Notes: generated from the sequence alone by a model not told the origin. Positions 18,389 to 28,276 are shown, numbered from the stretch's first letter. The stretch: DNA of 64,000 bases from an uncultured Fluviicola sp. (GCF_902168135.1 NZ_CABHOL010000020.1:49735-113734); one strand, 5' to 3'. A program made the numbers and translations.

Positions 18389-21055
18389 TTAATCAATAAG
18401 GTTGCTCGATAACCAGCGTTTCATTTCATTTACATCCATCTTTTTTCTCGAAGAAATGTTATCTACCTGATCTATAGTTATTTTTCCCAGCCCGAAATAC
18501 TTGGAGTCGGGATGTGCGAAATACCACCCCGAAACGGATGCTGCCGGCCACATAGCTAAGGTCTCGGTTAAAGAAACACCACTTAGTTCTTCCGCATTTA
18601 AAAGTTTGAAAAGGTTTGGTTTTTCAGTGTGGTCGGGGCATGCCGGATAACCCGGTGCAGGACGTATTCCTTTGTATTCTTCGGCAATCAATGCGTCGTT
18701 GTCCAACGTTTCGTCATTCGCATAACCCCAGGTTTCTCGTCTTACTTTTGCATGCAGGTATTCGGCGAAAGCTTCTGCTAAACGATCAGCAAGTGCTTTG
18801 ATCATAATGGAATTGTAATCGTCGTGATCTGCTTCGAAGCGTTTCACATGTTCATCGATTCCGTGACCGGCTGTAACGACAAAGGCTCCAAGATAATCAA
18901 TCATCCCACTTTCTTTCGGCGCAATGAAATCGGCTAATGAAAGATTGGGTTGTCCGGCTGCTTTTTTCGTCTGCTGGCGCAATGAATGTTGAATTCCCAA
19001 TACCGAAGTGCGTTGCTCGTCTGAGTAAATCTCAATATCGTCATCTATACTGTTTGCCGGGAAGATACCGTAAGCTGCCTTAGCAGTCAGCCATTTTTCG
19101 TCCACAATCTGCTTCAGCATTTTCTGAGCGTCCTCGTAAAGCTGCGTAGCTTCTTTTCCAACAACCTCGTCTTTCAAAATGCGCGGATATTTTCCATGCA
19201 GTTCCCAGGTTTGGAAGAAAGGTGTCCAGTCAATATAGGGAACTAATTCCGCCAAGTCCTGTTGTTCAATAACCCGGACTCCTAATTGACGGGGTTTTTT
19301 GATGGTCTCGGAATTGAATTCCAAAACCAGTTTATTCTTTAATGCATCTGCATAGCTCAATACCTGCTTTGCTCCGCGGTGTTTTTCATGGTGCTCACGG
19401 ACTCTTGCATAATCTGCCTGTACGTCTTTGACAAACTGTTCTTTCTTGTGTCCCAGCAATTGTTCTACTACGGTTACCGAACGGGAAGCATCCAATACGT
19501 GGACAGTTTGACCTTTATGGTAATTCTGTTCGATCTTAACGGCTGTGTGTACTTTGGAAGTTGTAGCTCCTCCGATCAAAAGAGGAATGGAAAGGTTTGC
19601 GCGTTCCATTTCTTTGGCAACGTGTACCATTTCGTCCAGGGATGGCGTGATTAATCCGCTTAGTCCGATTACATGGGCGTTTTCATCGATTGCTGCCTGG
19701 ATAATCTTTTCAGCAGGGACCATTACGCCGAGATCCACGATTTCGTAATTATTGCAGCTTAAGACCACAGCAACAATGTTTTTACCGATGTCGTGCACAT
19801 CTCCTTTTACGGTTGCCATGATCACTTTTCCTGCCGATGAGGATTTTCCATCTTTCTCAGCATCGATAAACGGAAGAAGATAAGCGACGGCTTTTTTCAT
19901 GACGCGGGCAGATTTTACTACCTGGGGAAGGAACATTTTTCCGCTGCCGAATAAATCACCCACGATGTTCATTCCGTCCATCAGCGGACCTTCGATGACC
20001 ATGATTGGCCGGGGAAACTGGTGCCGGCATTCTTCAACGTCTTCATCGATGAAATCCACAATTCCCTTTACCAATGCATGCGCTAAACGTTCGTTCACCG
20101 GGGCGTTTCGCCACTCCAGGGAAACTTCTTTCTTCTTGTCTTCTCCTTTGAAGTTTTCTGCGAAATCCAGCAGACGTTCCGTGGCATCTTCTCTTCTGTT
20201 GAGAAGCACGTCTTCTACGTATTCCAATAATTGCTTGTCAATATCGTCATAAACTTCCAGCATGGATGGGTTCACGATTCCCATATCCATTCCATGCTTT
20301 ATGGCATGGTAAAGGAATGCCGAATGCATGGCTTCACGAACCGGGTTATTTCCCCGGAAAGAAAAGGAAACATTGGAAACTCCGCCGGAAACATGTGCTC
20401 CCGGAAGATTTTCACGAATCCATTTGGCAGCCCGGAAGAAATCCAGGGCGTTGTTATTGTGTTCTTCCATTCCGGTTGCTACCGGGAAGATATTCGGGTC
20501 GAAAATAATGTCTTCAGGTGCGAATTTGACCACGTCTACCAAAATGCGGTAAGAACGCTCACAAATCTCTATACGTCTTTCGTAGCTGTCGGCCTGACCT
20601 TGTTCATCGAATGCCATGACTACCGTTGCCGCACCGTACCGTTTGATCAGTTTTGCCTGGCGGATGAAATTTTCTTCACCCTCTTTCAGGGAAATGGAGT
20701 TCACGATCCCTTTTCCTTGAATACATTGTAACCCGGCTTCGATAATTTCCCATTTGGAACTATCGACCATGATCGGAACGCTTGAAATATCTGGTTCAGC
20801 AGCAATGAGATTCAGGAATTTCACCATGGCTTCTTTCCCGTCGATCATTCCTTCGTCCATGTTAATGTCGATCACCTGCGCACCACCTTCCACTTGTTCG
20901 CGTGCTACAGAAAGTGCCGCTTCGTAATCGTTTTCCTTGATCATTCGAAGAAAAGCCCGCGATCCTGTCACGTTGGTTCGTTCACCGATGTTTGTAAAGT
21001 TACTTTCAGGTGTGATGGTAATGGCTTCTAAGCCCGATAAGCGTAAATGGTTCAT
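18389..21055 (-). CDS. metH: Methionine synthase, folate/B12/activation part
   Basis: 888 residues corresponding to the C-terminal three modules of cobalamin-dependent methionine synthase: a pterin-binding domain (about 1-270, [19 protein letters not shown]), the B12 cap and Rossmann domain (about 320-550, with the cobalt-ligand motif DVHDIG), and an AdoMet-binding reactivation domain (about 580-888). It transfers methyl from methyltetrahydrofolate to homocysteine via B12. The homocysteine module is encoded by the separate upstream gene, whose stop overlaps this start as ATGA. The split is not a frameshift, because both pieces have proper starts and stops. Such splits are known in Bacteroidota. 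Confidence 0.95.
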   Translation of the reverse strand: MNHLRLSGLEAITITPESNFTNIGERTNVTGSRAFLRMIKENDYEAALSVAREQVEGGAQVIDINMDEGMIDGKEAMVKFLNLIAAEPDISSVPIMVDSSKWEIIEAGLQCIQGKGIVNSISLKEGEENFIRQAKLIKRYGAATVVMAFDEQGQADSYERRIEICERSYRILVDVVKFAPEDIIFDPNIFPVATGMEEHNNNALDFFRAAKWIRENLPGAHVSGGVSNVSFSFRGNNPVREAMHSAFLYHAIKHGMDMGIVNPSMLEVYDDIDKQLLEYVEDVLLNRREDATERLLDFAENFKGEDKKKEVSLEWRNAPVNERLAHALVKGIVDFIDEDVEECRHQFPRPIMVIEGPLMDGMNIVGDLFGSGKMFLPQVVKSARVMKKAVAYLLPFIDAEKDGKSSSAGKVIMATVKGDVHDIGKNIVAVVLSCNNYEIVDLGVMVPAEKIIQAAIDENAHVIGLSGLITPSLDEMVHVAKEMERANLSIPLLIGGATTSKVHTAVKIEQNYHKGQTVHVLDASRSVTVVEQLLGHKKEQFVKDVQADYARVREHHEKHRGAKQVLSYADALKNKLVLEFNSETIKKPRQLGVRVIEQQDLAELVPYIDWTPFFQTWELHGKYPRILKDEVVGKEATQLYEDAQKMLKQIVDEKWLTAKAAYGIFPANSIDDDIEIYSDEQRTSVLGIQHSLRQQTKKAAGQPNLSLADFIAPKESGMIDYLGAFVVTAGHGIDEHVKRFEADHDDYNSIMIKALADRLAEAFAEYLHAKVRRETWGYANDETLDNDALIAEEYKGIRPAPGYPACPDHTEKPNLFKLLNAEELSGVSLTETLAMWPAASVSGWYFAHPDSKYFGLGKITIDQVDNISSRKKMDVNEMKRWLSSNLID

Positions 21056-22059
21056 GCGTTTGCTGTTTCGCTGATTTTTCTGGGTGAGTATTTAGCGGCA
21101 ATTTCAGCCATCTTACGAATGTGGTCGGGAGTTGTTCCGCAGCACCCCCCGATAATATTGATCAATCCTTCCTGCAGGAATTCTTCAATTTGAGAACCCA
21201 TCATTTCAGGAGTTTCGTCATACTGACCGAATTCGTTTGGCAATCCTGCGTTCGGGTGTGCACTTACGGCAAATGGAGCCTGGTTTGACAATACCTGTAA
21301 GTAAGGTCTCATGGCATCTGCTCCCAAAGCGCAATTCAAACCAATGCTCAAGAGCGGCATGTGGGAAACAGAAACCAGGAATGCTTCGGTAGTCTGACCG
21401 GTTAATGTTCGTCCGCTTTGGTCAGTGATCGTTCCTGAGATCATGATAGGGATTTGAATACCTCTTTCCTCGCTCAATTCATCAATGGCGAACATCGCAG
21501 CTTTGGAATTCAGGGTATCTGTAATGGTTTCTACTAACAGGAAATCTGCTCCACCGTCCATTAATCCTGTAGCCTGTTCTTTGAATGCAACAACCAGTTC
21601 GTTAAAGGTAATTGCTCTGAATCCCGGATCGTTTACATCCGGAGACATGGAAGCCAATTTTGTTGTTGGTCCCATAGAACCTGCTACGAAGCGTGGTTTA
21701 TCCGGATTTTTAGCTGTGAATTCATCACATACCTCGCGTGCAATTTTTGCTCCGTGGTAGTTAATATCGTAGACCGCTTTTTCCAAATGATAATCTGCCT
21801 GTGCAACCGATGTTGCTCCAAAAGTGTTGGTTTCGATAATATCTGCTCCTGCTTCCAGGTATTGAGCGTGAATTTCTTTAATGACGTCGGGGCGTGTCAG
21901 AACAAGGATGTCGTTATCGCCTTTCAATTTGTGCGGATGATCTTCAAACCATCCTTTACGGAAATCGTCTTCCTCCAGGTTGTAACGCTGGATCATGGTT
22001 CCCATCGCTCCGTCAAGGATGAGAATTCGTTCTTTTAGTAATTGCTTGATGTCTTTCAT
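21052..22059 (-). CDS. metH: Methionine synthase, homocysteine-binding part
   Basis: 335 residues from the ATG at 22059 (start [19 protein letters not shown]). A reading from 22164 would run through the riboswitch expression region and is rejected. The barrel carries GAMGTMIQ near the N-terminus and the zinc-thiolate ligands in GLNCALGA and [10 protein letters not shown]. It activates homocysteine for methylation by the partner protein encoded next, with translational coupling through ATGA. A SAM-I riboswitch precedes it, so transcription or translation of both genes should fall when SAM is abundant. Confidence 0.95.
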   Translation of the reverse strand: MKDIKQLLKERILILDGAMGTMIQRYNLEEDDFRKGWFEDHPHKLKGDNDILVLTRPDVIKEIHAQYLEAGADIIETNTFGATSVAQADYHLEKAVYDINYHGAKIAREVCDEFTAKNPDKPRFVAGSMGPTTKLASMSPDVNDPGFRAITFNELVVAFKEQATGLMDGGADFLLVETITDTLNSKAAMFAIDELSEERGIQIPIMISGTITDQSGRTLTGQTTEAFLVSVSHMPLLSIGLNCALGADAMRPYLQVLSNQAPFAVSAHPNAGLPNEFGQYDETPEMMGSQIEEFLQEGLINIIGGCCGTTPDHIRKMAEIAAKYSPRKISETANA

Positions 22060-22118
22060 AGCTTTATTTATACTTTGCAAACTATGAAGTAGGGGAAGTA
22101 GTTTCGAAAAACTACTGG

Positions 22119-22237
22119 TATACTTATCTTTTCCAGACGATGACGTCAGGATCGGATTTGGCACCTTCTCGCTTTAAAAACGGCAGGTTGCCAAGGTTTC
22201 ACAGGGCCTGTCCCTCCACCTTTCTTCATAAGTTATC
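22119..22237 (-). promoter_or_regulatory. SAM-I (S-box) riboswitch
   Basis: On the minus strand, the S-box core is recognisable: AAGGTGGAGGGACAGGCCC, then TGTGAAACCTTGGCAACC, and an AAGGTGCCAA segment. ACTTAT near 22231-22236 and ATAAGT near 22122-22127 can close the P1 helix. It sits between a TAnnTTTG promoter and the split metH genes. Immediately downstream, AGTAGTTT/AAACTACT with a TTCG loop (22097-22116) forms a strong hairpin with no T run, so the output is not an obvious terminator. The off-state mechanism is unclear. Confidence 0.92.
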
Positions 22238-22251
22238 TCAAAGATCTGCGA

Positions 22252-22259
22252 CAAAGATA
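22252..22259 (-). promoter_or_regulatory. -7 box of the SAM riboswitch / metH unit
   Basis: Minus-strand TATCTTTG matches TAnnTTTG and lies about 15 bases upstream of the riboswitch P1 helix, which gives a short 5' extension. Confidence 0.6.
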
Positions 22260-22290
22260 ACCAGTAGATTTGATTTTCACAAGTGTGTTT

Positions 22291-22429
22291 AACCACATAG
22301 GTGCATAGGTCACATAGATTTTCTTATTGTTTGCAATTAGGTACAGGACTTAAATCGTATTCAAAATAAGGTGAGTAGTTTAAGTGTGAAATGGTTTTTT
22401 CCTATGTTTCTATCTGTGCTATGTGGTTT
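22291..22429. repeat. Imperfect intergenic inverted repeat
   Basis: AACCACATAG plus a degenerate tail (left, 22291-22320) is repeated in inverted orientation (right, CTATGTGGTT at 22420-22429 with its own tail). I recall this pattern as a dispersed repeat in intergenic regions of Bacteroidota. It lies between the DUF5686 gene and the metH promoter, with no coding potential. Confidence 0.5.
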
Positions 22430-22445
22430 ATAACCAGAAATGTAC

Positions 22446-24920
22446 TTAGAAGTTGAACTTCATATTCCGGTCATCCAGAACGGCAAATGAAATTTTCCCG
22501 GTCCATCTTGGTGAAATGTTGTTTCCGTCTGAGAATACACCGTATAAACCAATGCGCAGTCTCCGCTTCGAGAATTTAAAATTACGCTCAATACCGGCCA
22601 GTACCTCATAGTGCCTCCAGTTATACTCGGCAACGTATAAAGCTCCACACCCGAAAACCAGTCCGATTCCCGTTTTCTTCATGAAGGGGATTTTATTCAT
22701 GATCGAACCGTTATCGTGGTGGATAAAGTGCGCTTCGATATAGTAATCGCGAGAGGGAAGGGAGGAATCCTGGTCCTGGAAAGAGTATAAAGGATTGGAG
22801 AACCAAATAGGATCACTGCGCCGCTGGTACTTGAAATCAGCATCCTTCAGGTTTTTGGAGCTCAGGAATTTTCCCGATTTGATGTGGTAGGAGGATGTTC
22901 CCAGGGTTCCCAGCTGGAAATTCTGGTAAATCCCTATTAATCCGTATTCATGGTCCACGTCACTGCCGAATATTTTGGGAATTCCCCGCTCGTAAGTAGC
23001 ATAAACGGTTGGCCATTTGGAGCCGAGTACCACTTTCCGATGAGGCTCGCGCATGTATTTTTGGCCAGGGGTGTAACTAATGGTTATCTGTCCGATCAAT
23101 GCCTGGTATCCCTCGAAAGGTTTGAAATCATCGTTTGGAATAACACTGTCCAGGAATCCCAGTTTTTTGTAGCCGTTGATGGACCTGCGTTCCGTAAATT
23201 CGAAATCAATATCGGCATAAAGACCATTGAGATACTCTTGTGTGTGGCCAATGCTGAGTGAAGTGGCCTCAATGAAATTACTTCGTTTATAGATCTGGGT
23301 AATCGCATCGTAGGAGATGACGGCATCAAAATCGTGATCGAATCCGCCCCTGATCCTGGCCTGCCTGAATGGGTCGTAGAGGTAATTACCGTTGATGTTT
23401 CCTTTGATATCGTGGTTTAGGAAACCATAAGAAAGTTCGGTGCCGACATCCAAGGTGCGCTGATCGTTCCATTTTTTGAAATAACTGAATCCAGGTGCAA
23501 CACGCGGACCGGCAGGATATAAAGGCCTTGCCATAGCAGCAAGTGAACTGATAGACCACTGGGTCTTTTTCGGGCGGTTGCGGTGTTCGACCCCAAACCA
23601 GAGTACCTTCAGAAAAGTAACTTTGTTAAATACCTTATCAATCGAATCCAGGTATTCCTTCCGGTTCAAAGCATCGTGAATGCTGTCTCTGACAATGATA
23701 AACCGTTGCTCTTCAGGGGTTAATGAAACGGCACGTTGTTCTTTCCAGAAACTGGTATCCTTTTCATAAGCTTCTTCGGTTGTGACAGCCAATTCATTAT
23801 TAAAAAATTTCGGGGTAAAATTCGGTTTGAAGTTGTAATTGGTGAATTTGGCAACCGTTTTACAGGCAGAACTCTGGTCTTTGTATTTTACTCCGTAATC
23901 CAATACCTGTTCGCGCAACACACACATCGAATCTCCCGGAAGGTCAAATTCCTGGTGGATGGAAAAATAATCGTACATGAAAAGATTTCCTTTTTCCATG
24001 GTAAGATCCAGTTTTTGGATCAGCCAGAGGGAATCTACAACATAAATGTATCCGGTGAGTGTTGAAGTAGAACTCATGCGGGGAAGGATCTTGATCTTAT
24101 GGATCTTTCTGCCGTTCTCTTCGTATTGTGCTTCCAGCCTGTAGCGGTAGGAAAGGATTCCGGGAGTAGAGATCGGACTCATAACCGGAGTGCTGTGCAA
24201 ATCTTCCAGGTAAAGCAGGTTTTGAAAGAAATTGAAATTCGATTTGACCGTTGTGGTGTAATACAGTGTTCGTTCATCACCTCTTAATTCATACGCATTC
24301 CGGATCTCTTTCACTTTATTTGGAGGCGCATAATGGCGTGTCACCTGGATTTCCGCAAAATTCATATTCCCGGCCAGCTTTTCCATTTTCCGCTTCTCTT
24401 CTTCGAATGGATCTGCTTCCTGGCGGTCATTTTTCTTTTCCGTCTCGGATTTCTCTTTGCGTGTGATCGCTTCCGTAGCTTTGATATAAACATCGGTGGA
24501 ATGGGCGTAAGACCACGGATTGATCTGGTCGCGTTTCTTCACAACCTCGAGCATGATGTCTCTTCCGGGATTGCTGCGTTTGGTGACAATTTCTACATCG
24601 TCCAGTTCGCTGATCTTGATCGGGAACAGCTGAATATCTTTTACAGCGCCCTTGTTGGAAATAACCACGTAGGTTTCACGTTCCTGGTAACCGGTGGCAT
24701 TGACAATCAGAAAATATTCCCCGTCGAAAAGCTGCAGCGAGAATTTTCCGTTCTCATCCGTTTGTGTACGCAGATCTGTATTATTCTTGACATACACATT
24801 CGCGAACGGAATAGGAAGCTTTTTTTCATCCAGCACCGTACCGCTCAGATTCCATTGAGCAAACGAAATTGCGGGAATGCAGATCAAAAAGAATAGGAAG
24901 ACGACCTTCAAAAGCTTCAT
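22446..24920 (-). CDS. DUF5686 outer-membrane protein with carboxypeptidase-like domain
   Basis: 824 residues. A signal peptide (1-22, ending FAQ) is followed by a carboxypeptidase-regulatory-like beta domain (about 23-110, GTVLDEKKLPIPFANVYVKN), then a long DUF5686 region that ends in a predicted outer-membrane beta barrel (about 460-824, terminal LDDRNMKFNF). Residues about 140-180 are highly charged. This architecture is common in Flavobacteriales and is of unknown function, likely in outer-membrane transport or biogenesis. Monocistronic; the gene upstream is small and separated by about 95 bases. Confidence 0.85.
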   Translation of the reverse strand: MKLLKVVFLFFLICIPAISFAQWNLSGTVLDEKKLPIPFANVYVKNNTDLRTQTDENGKFSLQLFDGEYFLIVNATGYQERETYVVISNKGAVKDIQLFPIKISELDDVEIVTKRSNPGRDIMLEVVKKRDQINPWSYAHSTDVYIKATEAITRKEKSETEKKNDRQEADPFEEEKRKMEKLAGNMNFAEIQVTRHYAPPNKVKEIRNAYELRGDERTLYYTTTVKSNFNFFQNLLYLEDLHSTPVMSPISTPGILSYRYRLEAQYEENGRKIHKIKILPRMSSTSTLTGYIYVVDSLWLIQKLDLTMEKGNLFMYDYFSIHQEFDLPGDSMCVLREQVLDYGVKYKDQSSACKTVAKFTNYNFKPNFTPKFFNNELAVTTEEAYEKDTSFWKEQRAVSLTPEEQRFIIVRDSIHDALNRKEYLDSIDKVFNKVTFLKVLWFGVEHRNRPKKTQWSISSLAAMARPLYPAGPRVAPGFSYFKKWNDQRTLDVGTELSYGFLNHDIKGNINGNYLYDPFRQARIRGGFDHDFDAVISYDAITQIYKRSNFIEATSLSIGHTQEYLNGLYADIDFEFTERRSINGYKKLGFLDSVIPNDDFKPFEGYQALIGQITISYTPGQKYMREPHRKVVLGSKWPTVYATYERGIPKIFGSDVDHEYGLIGIYQNFQLGTLGTSSYHIKSGKFLSSKNLKDADFKYQRRSDPIWFSNPLYSFQDQDSSLPSRDYYIEAHFIHHDNGSIMNKIPFMKKTGIGLVFGCGALYVAEYNWRHYEVLAGIERNFKFSKRRLRIGLYGVFSDGNNISPRWTGKISFAVLDDRNMKFNF

Positions 24921-25016
24921 GTAGACCGGAGTGTTTTTTAGTGAAGCGAAAATAAGGATATTTGGATGCTAATTCTCTGAAAATTAGTTAAAAACCGGGG
25001 TTTTTGGGATGAGTGG

Positions 25017-25235
25017 TTACTTCTGCTTTTGACTATTCAAAAAATCCTGGTGTTTTTCCATGCGTTTTCGCATGTATCTTCTCAGGAAATAAGTTCCCAA
25101 AGCCATGAATGCAAAAGCATAATAAACCGCCCAGCTACTGAAACTTTCTTTCAGGCACATTACTGTTACCATGATAATGATGATAATTCCTACCGCCAGC
25201 CAAAATAGCTCCATAATGCGATTGTATAGTTTCAT
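25017..25235 (-). CDS. Small two-helix membrane protein
   Basis: 72 residues with two predicted transmembrane helices (about 8-28 and 34-50) and a basic, glutamine-rich C-terminal tail (RRYMRKRMEKHQDF). No known domain. It lies 77 bases downstream of lptC on the same strand and may belong to the same transcript. A role in the envelope is only suggested by location. Confidence 0.6.
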   Translation of the reverse strand: MKLYNRIMELFWLAVGIIIIIMVTVMCLKESFSSWAVYYAFAFMALGTYFLRRYMRKRMEKHQDFLNSQKQK

Positions 25236-25312
25236 GTCTTTATTATATTTAATTATAGCTCGCTCACGAGTAATCTTCAGGTCACATTTATCGAAAAGCA
25301 GTGCTTTCTCTT

Positions 25313-25861
25313 CTACTTTTGAATGGAAATACGACCCTGTGGTTCCAAAAACTCATACCAGGAAAAATCTTGTCTGGCACGGATACCTTTTCCGTAAATG
25401 AGTTCAGTGGGACTTTTGATCATAACCATTTTGTCTGTAAAGATAAGACTATCTTTTTGATCCCAGTAAAGTGCTTCCGTATACATGGTTTGTTTGCGTT
25501 CCGGGTTGTGAAGCTGCACAGAATCAAGTACGCGCATGGTTCCTTTCGTTTCATTGATCTCACCGTAAAGCCCGGTAAGGGTAGATTCCGGATTTCCGTC
25601 GTTGTCAAAGAATTCTACTTTGATCCCCTCTTTGAACTTGGTAACCTGTTCCGGTTTGGAATAAGCTTCTGCCAAAGGTGCATACAGCCTGAATTGAGGA
25701 AAGCCACCCTCGGTTTGCAGTACGTATAATTCCTCTGTTTTTTGTTCGGGATCTGTTGATTTAAAAGTAATCTGCTTGATCTTGTCAATATCGTTCACAC
25801 AGGAACCCAACATCATTGCACCGGCAAAGCAAAAATGGAATAATGTCAGTCCGACCTTCAT
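25313..25861 (-). CDS. lptC: LptC-like LPS export lipoprotein
   Basis: 182 residues with an N-terminal signal ending in GSC (lipobox-like, Cys21). The remainder matches the LptC beta-jellyroll: QTEGGFPQFRLYAPLAE, KEGIKVEFFDNDGNPESTLTGLYGEIN and the MYTEALYWDQKDSLIF pattern typical of Bacteroidota LptC. It carries LPS from the inner-membrane LptBFG complex to the LptA bridge in the periplasm. Its ATG directly follows the stop of the porin gene, so it is in the coaX-porin-lptC operon. Confidence 0.85.
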   Translation of the reverse strand: MKVGLTLFHFCFAGAMMLGSCVNDIDKIKQITFKSTDPEQKTEELYVLQTEGGFPQFRLYAPLAEAYSKPEQVTKFKEGIKVEFFDNDGNPESTLTGLYGEINETKGTMRVLDSVQLHNPERKQTMYTEALYWDQKDSLIFTDKMVMIKSPTELIYGKGIRARQDFSWYEFLEPQGRISIQK

Positions 25862-27220
25862 TTAGTCCAGTTTGTACTTTTTAAACCATTTCTCGTAAGA
25901 AGAAGGAGCAATGATAATCCCGAAATTGATCGAATAGAATTTTTCCTTCAGGTCAGCTGCATTTCCAGTACCTGTTGAACCATATTGGAAACTGAAATTC
26001 AAAGACGAATTGGTCTTTTGGCTCAGGAATGGGAACCCGAATCCGATCGTTGCCGAAGCAGCTTTTAATTGTCTTCCGTTCATGGAGTTTGGCAATAGGC
26101 CATATTGACCTCCGATGCGGTATTTGATTTTAGAAAAGTATTTTATACCCTTTGTTTTTTTGGTCGCATCAATACTTGGAATGAACTGCAACCCAATGCG
26201 TGACATATAAGTATTGGAGAAAGTCTGACTTGTTGTTGAGTGGGTTTCGAACTTTTCAGCGTAATCCTTCCACTGCATCATATCTACTTCCGCAAATACA
26301 CCCAATTGGTATTTCATGCGGTCAGCCATCTTTGTGTCCGGAGTGAAAGTATACCCGGCACCGAAAGTTTGCTTGCTGGGAAAAGTGATCTTTCCTTTGC
26401 TATTGTCAACATAGGTGACTGTATCGAGAAACGAAAGTTCGTTGGTTACATCCTGCGCATAGTATAAACCATAGTCGCGGAATGAATTAATGGAAATTTT
26501 CGGAGTGTAAACTGCTGATAAGAATAATTGTTTGCGTTTATCGACATCGAGGAAACGCTGGTAACTTGCACCAAAAGAATAGTGAACAGACTTTAAACGG
26601 AAAGTTGTTTGGTCCACACCCCCGGCAGGAGCACTTGCATCAAATACACTGCTTCTCTGATTGGTTACTGAACCGAATAAATACCCCAGGTTAAATCCTA
26701 CGCTTAAATAAGACCGCTCATTCTTGATGATGGAATAGGCCAATCCTACAAAAAGCAGGTTTGTTGAACCGAAACCTTTGTAATTGTAAGTTACGGAATC
26801 ATCGTATGCATATGAACGCTGCGCCAAATCATAGCCTTTCCGGCTGTAAGGTTTTAATCCCAAAGCAATTCCGAAATATTTCCCGATGGGAATGGCCATT
26901 GTAATGTTTGAAATCCCGGTTGTTTTTCCCTGGAAACTTCCCGCATTGTTGCTGTAAGTCGAAAATTTAGAGGAAATACCCACTGAAAACAAGGGTTGCC
27001 CGAAAGACATTAACGAATAACTGGAAGGATTGTACGTATTGATCAACGTGGAGTCAAAACAAATAGCGGAAATATTTCCCATTCCTCCGTATTGTGCTTC
27101 GGGAAGAGCACCTTCTTCACCGATTCCAGTTGTACTGTAAGGTGATGATGAGGTGGTTTGTGCCCACAGTGTGAAACACGAAATAGTACTAAATACTAGA
27201 AGAATGAAATGTTTGGGCAT
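25862..27220 (-). CDS. Outer-membrane beta-barrel protein (FadL/OmpP1-like)
   Basis: 452 residues with a signal peptide (1-20). The mature protein begins QTTSSSPYSTTGIGEEGALPEAQ and contains GGMGNISAI, alternating aromatic strands (LFSVGISSKFSTYS, IAIPIGKYFGIALGLKPYS) and a C-terminal barrel end. The Gly-rich start and length fit FadL-like outer-membrane transporters widely placed beside lptC in this phylum. The ligand is unknown. Its start overlaps the end of coaX by 32 bases, and its stop abuts lptC, so the three genes form one operon. Confidence 0.75.
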   Translation of the reverse strand: MPKHFILLVFSTISCFTLWAQTTSSSPYSTTGIGEEGALPEAQYGGMGNISAICFDSTLINTYNPSSYSLMSFGQPLFSVGISSKFSTYSNNAGSFQGKTTGISNITMAIPIGKYFGIALGLKPYSRKGYDLAQRSYAYDDSVTYNYKGFGSTNLLFVGLAYSIIKNERSYLSVGFNLGYLFGSVTNQRSSVFDASAPAGGVDQTTFRLKSVHYSFGASYQRFLDVDKRKQLFLSAVYTPKISINSFRDYGLYYAQDVTNELSFLDTVTYVDNSKGKITFPSKQTFGAGYTFTPDTKMADRMKYQLGVFAEVDMMQWKDYAEKFETHSTTSQTFSNTYMSRIGLQFIPSIDATKKTKGIKYFSKIKYRIGGQYGLLPNSMNGRQLKAASATIGFGFPFLSQKTNSSLNFSFQYGSTGTGNAADLKEKFYSINFGIIIAPSSYEKWFKKYKLD

Positions 27221-27938
27221 GTAAGAGTGCTATTAATAATCCTTTTAAGGTCAAATTCTCGTCGGCAAATATGCCATATTTATTACCTAATTCAAAATAT
27301 TGACTGTCGCCACCAGTGAGAAAAATTGTTAATTCGGGGTAAAGTCTTCGATATTCTTCGATAAAACCCACCATTTCCAAATGCATTCCGTTCATTACAC
27401 CGCTCCGCATTGCGTCAAGTGTGTTTTTCCCAATGAACGGTCCTTGTATCCGGTCTTCGATCAGGGGTAATTTTCCTGTAAACTGGTTCATTGAACGATA
27501 CCTTAATTCAATTCCGGGAGAAATGCTTCCGCCTTCATAAATCTTCGGATAACGGACAAAATCGTATTTGATACAGGTTCCAACATCAATCACTAACGCA
27601 TTTTTCTCAGAAATATTGGCTGCAGCTATAGCATTTGCCAGCCGATCAATTCCTAATGTATGCGGAGATTCATAATTGTTTACAAGTGGAACAGGTAACT
27701 GATTCGTGAACAAAATGGCATTCGGAAGCAGTCCTTTGATCCATTTGGTGTTCTTATCCGATCTCACGGAGCTGATAATTCCACGAATATTTTTGTGTTT
27801 GATCAAATAGGACTTGAGCTTATCAAGTTCATCATTTGAAAATGCACGAACTTCCTGGATGTTAGAATCTTGGAACAATGCAGTCTTGATGCGGGTGTTT
27901 CCTGCATCAACAACAATTGATTTAATTCCTTGCTCCAT
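27189..27938 (-). CDS. coaX: Type III pantothenate kinase
   Basis: 249 residues from the ATG at 27938. A TTG start nine bases earlier is possible but overlaps the -7 box. Ribonuclease-H-like kinase fold with DAGNTRIK near residue 11, HTLGIDR near 95-101 and DVGTCIKYD near 119-127, the PHOS/NBD motifs of CoaX. It phosphorylates pantothenate, the first step of CoA synthesis, using a monovalent cation, unlike CoaA. First gene of the operon. The promoter places the transcript start within a few bases of the ATG, so the message is nearly leaderless. Confidence 0.93.
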   Translation of the reverse strand: MEQGIKSIVVDAGNTRIKTALFQDSNIQEVRAFSNDELDKLKSYLIKHKNIRGIISSVRSDKNTKWIKGLLPNAILFTNQLPVPLVNNYESPHTLGIDRLANAIAAANISEKNALVIDVGTCIKYDFVRYPKIYEGGSISPGIELRYRSMNQFTGKLPLIEDRIQGPFIGKNTLDAMRSGVMNGMHLEMVGFIEEYRRLYPELTIFLTGGDSQYFELGNKYGIFADENLTLKGLLIALLHAQTFHSSSI

Positions 27939-27944
27939 CCGGAA

Positions 27945-27952
27945 CAAAGATA
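27945..27952 (-). promoter_or_regulatory. -7 box of coaX
   Basis: Minus-strand TATCTTTG, ending seven bases before the coaX ATG. It supports the ATG rather than the TTG start. Confidence 0.6.
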
Positions 27953-28005
27953 GGATTGATTTAGAAAAAATTTCACTTTTTTTTAGGAGTAATGAATTCT
28001 ATTAC

Positions 28006-28013
28006 TATCTTTG
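28006..28013 (+). promoter_or_regulatory. -7 box of tRNA-Phe
   Basis: TATCTTTG on the plus strand, 17 bases before the tRNA 5' end, and divergent from the coaX promoter about 60 bases away. Confidence 0.6.
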
Positions 28014-28030
28014 CCCTCGCAATTGAGAAC

Positions 28031-28103
28031 GGTGATGTAGCTCAGTTGGTAGAGCAAAGGACTGAAAATCCTTGTGTCGGGGGTTCGATTCCCTCCATCA
28101 CCA
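28031..28103 (+). tRNA. tRNA-Phe (GAA)
   Basis: A 73-base cloverleaf. Acceptor GGTGATG pairs with CATCACC, the D arm contains AGCTCAGTTGGTAGAGC, the anticodon arm AAGGA-CTGAAAA-TCCTT gives anticodon GAA at 28064-28066, and the T arm contains GGGGTTCGATTCCCT. Discriminator A103 is not followed by an encoded CCA. Confidence 0.97.
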
Positions 28104-28276
28104 CAACCACAGAAGTAGAAAGAGGCTGTCCATTCGGATGGCCTCTTTCAATTCGTGGTAGTGTGGTGATGAGGTCCGTAGTGACTGACGAAGGAAAGTC
28201 TGCTACGGATAAAATCGAAACCTCTTTTCCTTTTCTTAAGAAATTTTCTTATTTTAAAGTTATGACACAACCATTA
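28101..28276 (+). repeat. tRNA-adjacent GIY-YIG leader, copy 1
   Basis: From the tRNA-Phe 3' end to codon 5 of the GIY-YIG gene. The same sequence recurs at 30481-30586: the CAGAAGTAGAAAGAGGC segment, then ACGGATAAAATCGAAACC to the ATG and its first codons (MTQPL). Copy 2 lacks the 71 bases at 28134-28204, which lie between two CGGAT pentamers. Copy 1 contains the tRNA terminator. Confidence 0.75.
28119..28148 (+). terminator. tRNA-Phe terminator
   Basis: A thirteen-pair stem, AAAGAGGC + TGTCC against GGATG + GCCTCTTT (two G-T pairs), with an ATTC loop and the T run within and after the stem. Confidence 0.8.

Noticed and set aside
20231..20731. A 166-residue plus-strand frame opposite metH
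   Set aside because: It is antisense to a strongly conserved gene, and its product has no recognisable domain.
22060..22164. N-terminal extension of the metH homocysteine gene
   Set aside because: It would run into the riboswitch platform. The conserved protein starts at 22059.
24333..24896. A 187-residue plus-strand frame opposite the DUF5686 gene
   Set aside because: Shadow of a long coding region, with no start signal or domain.
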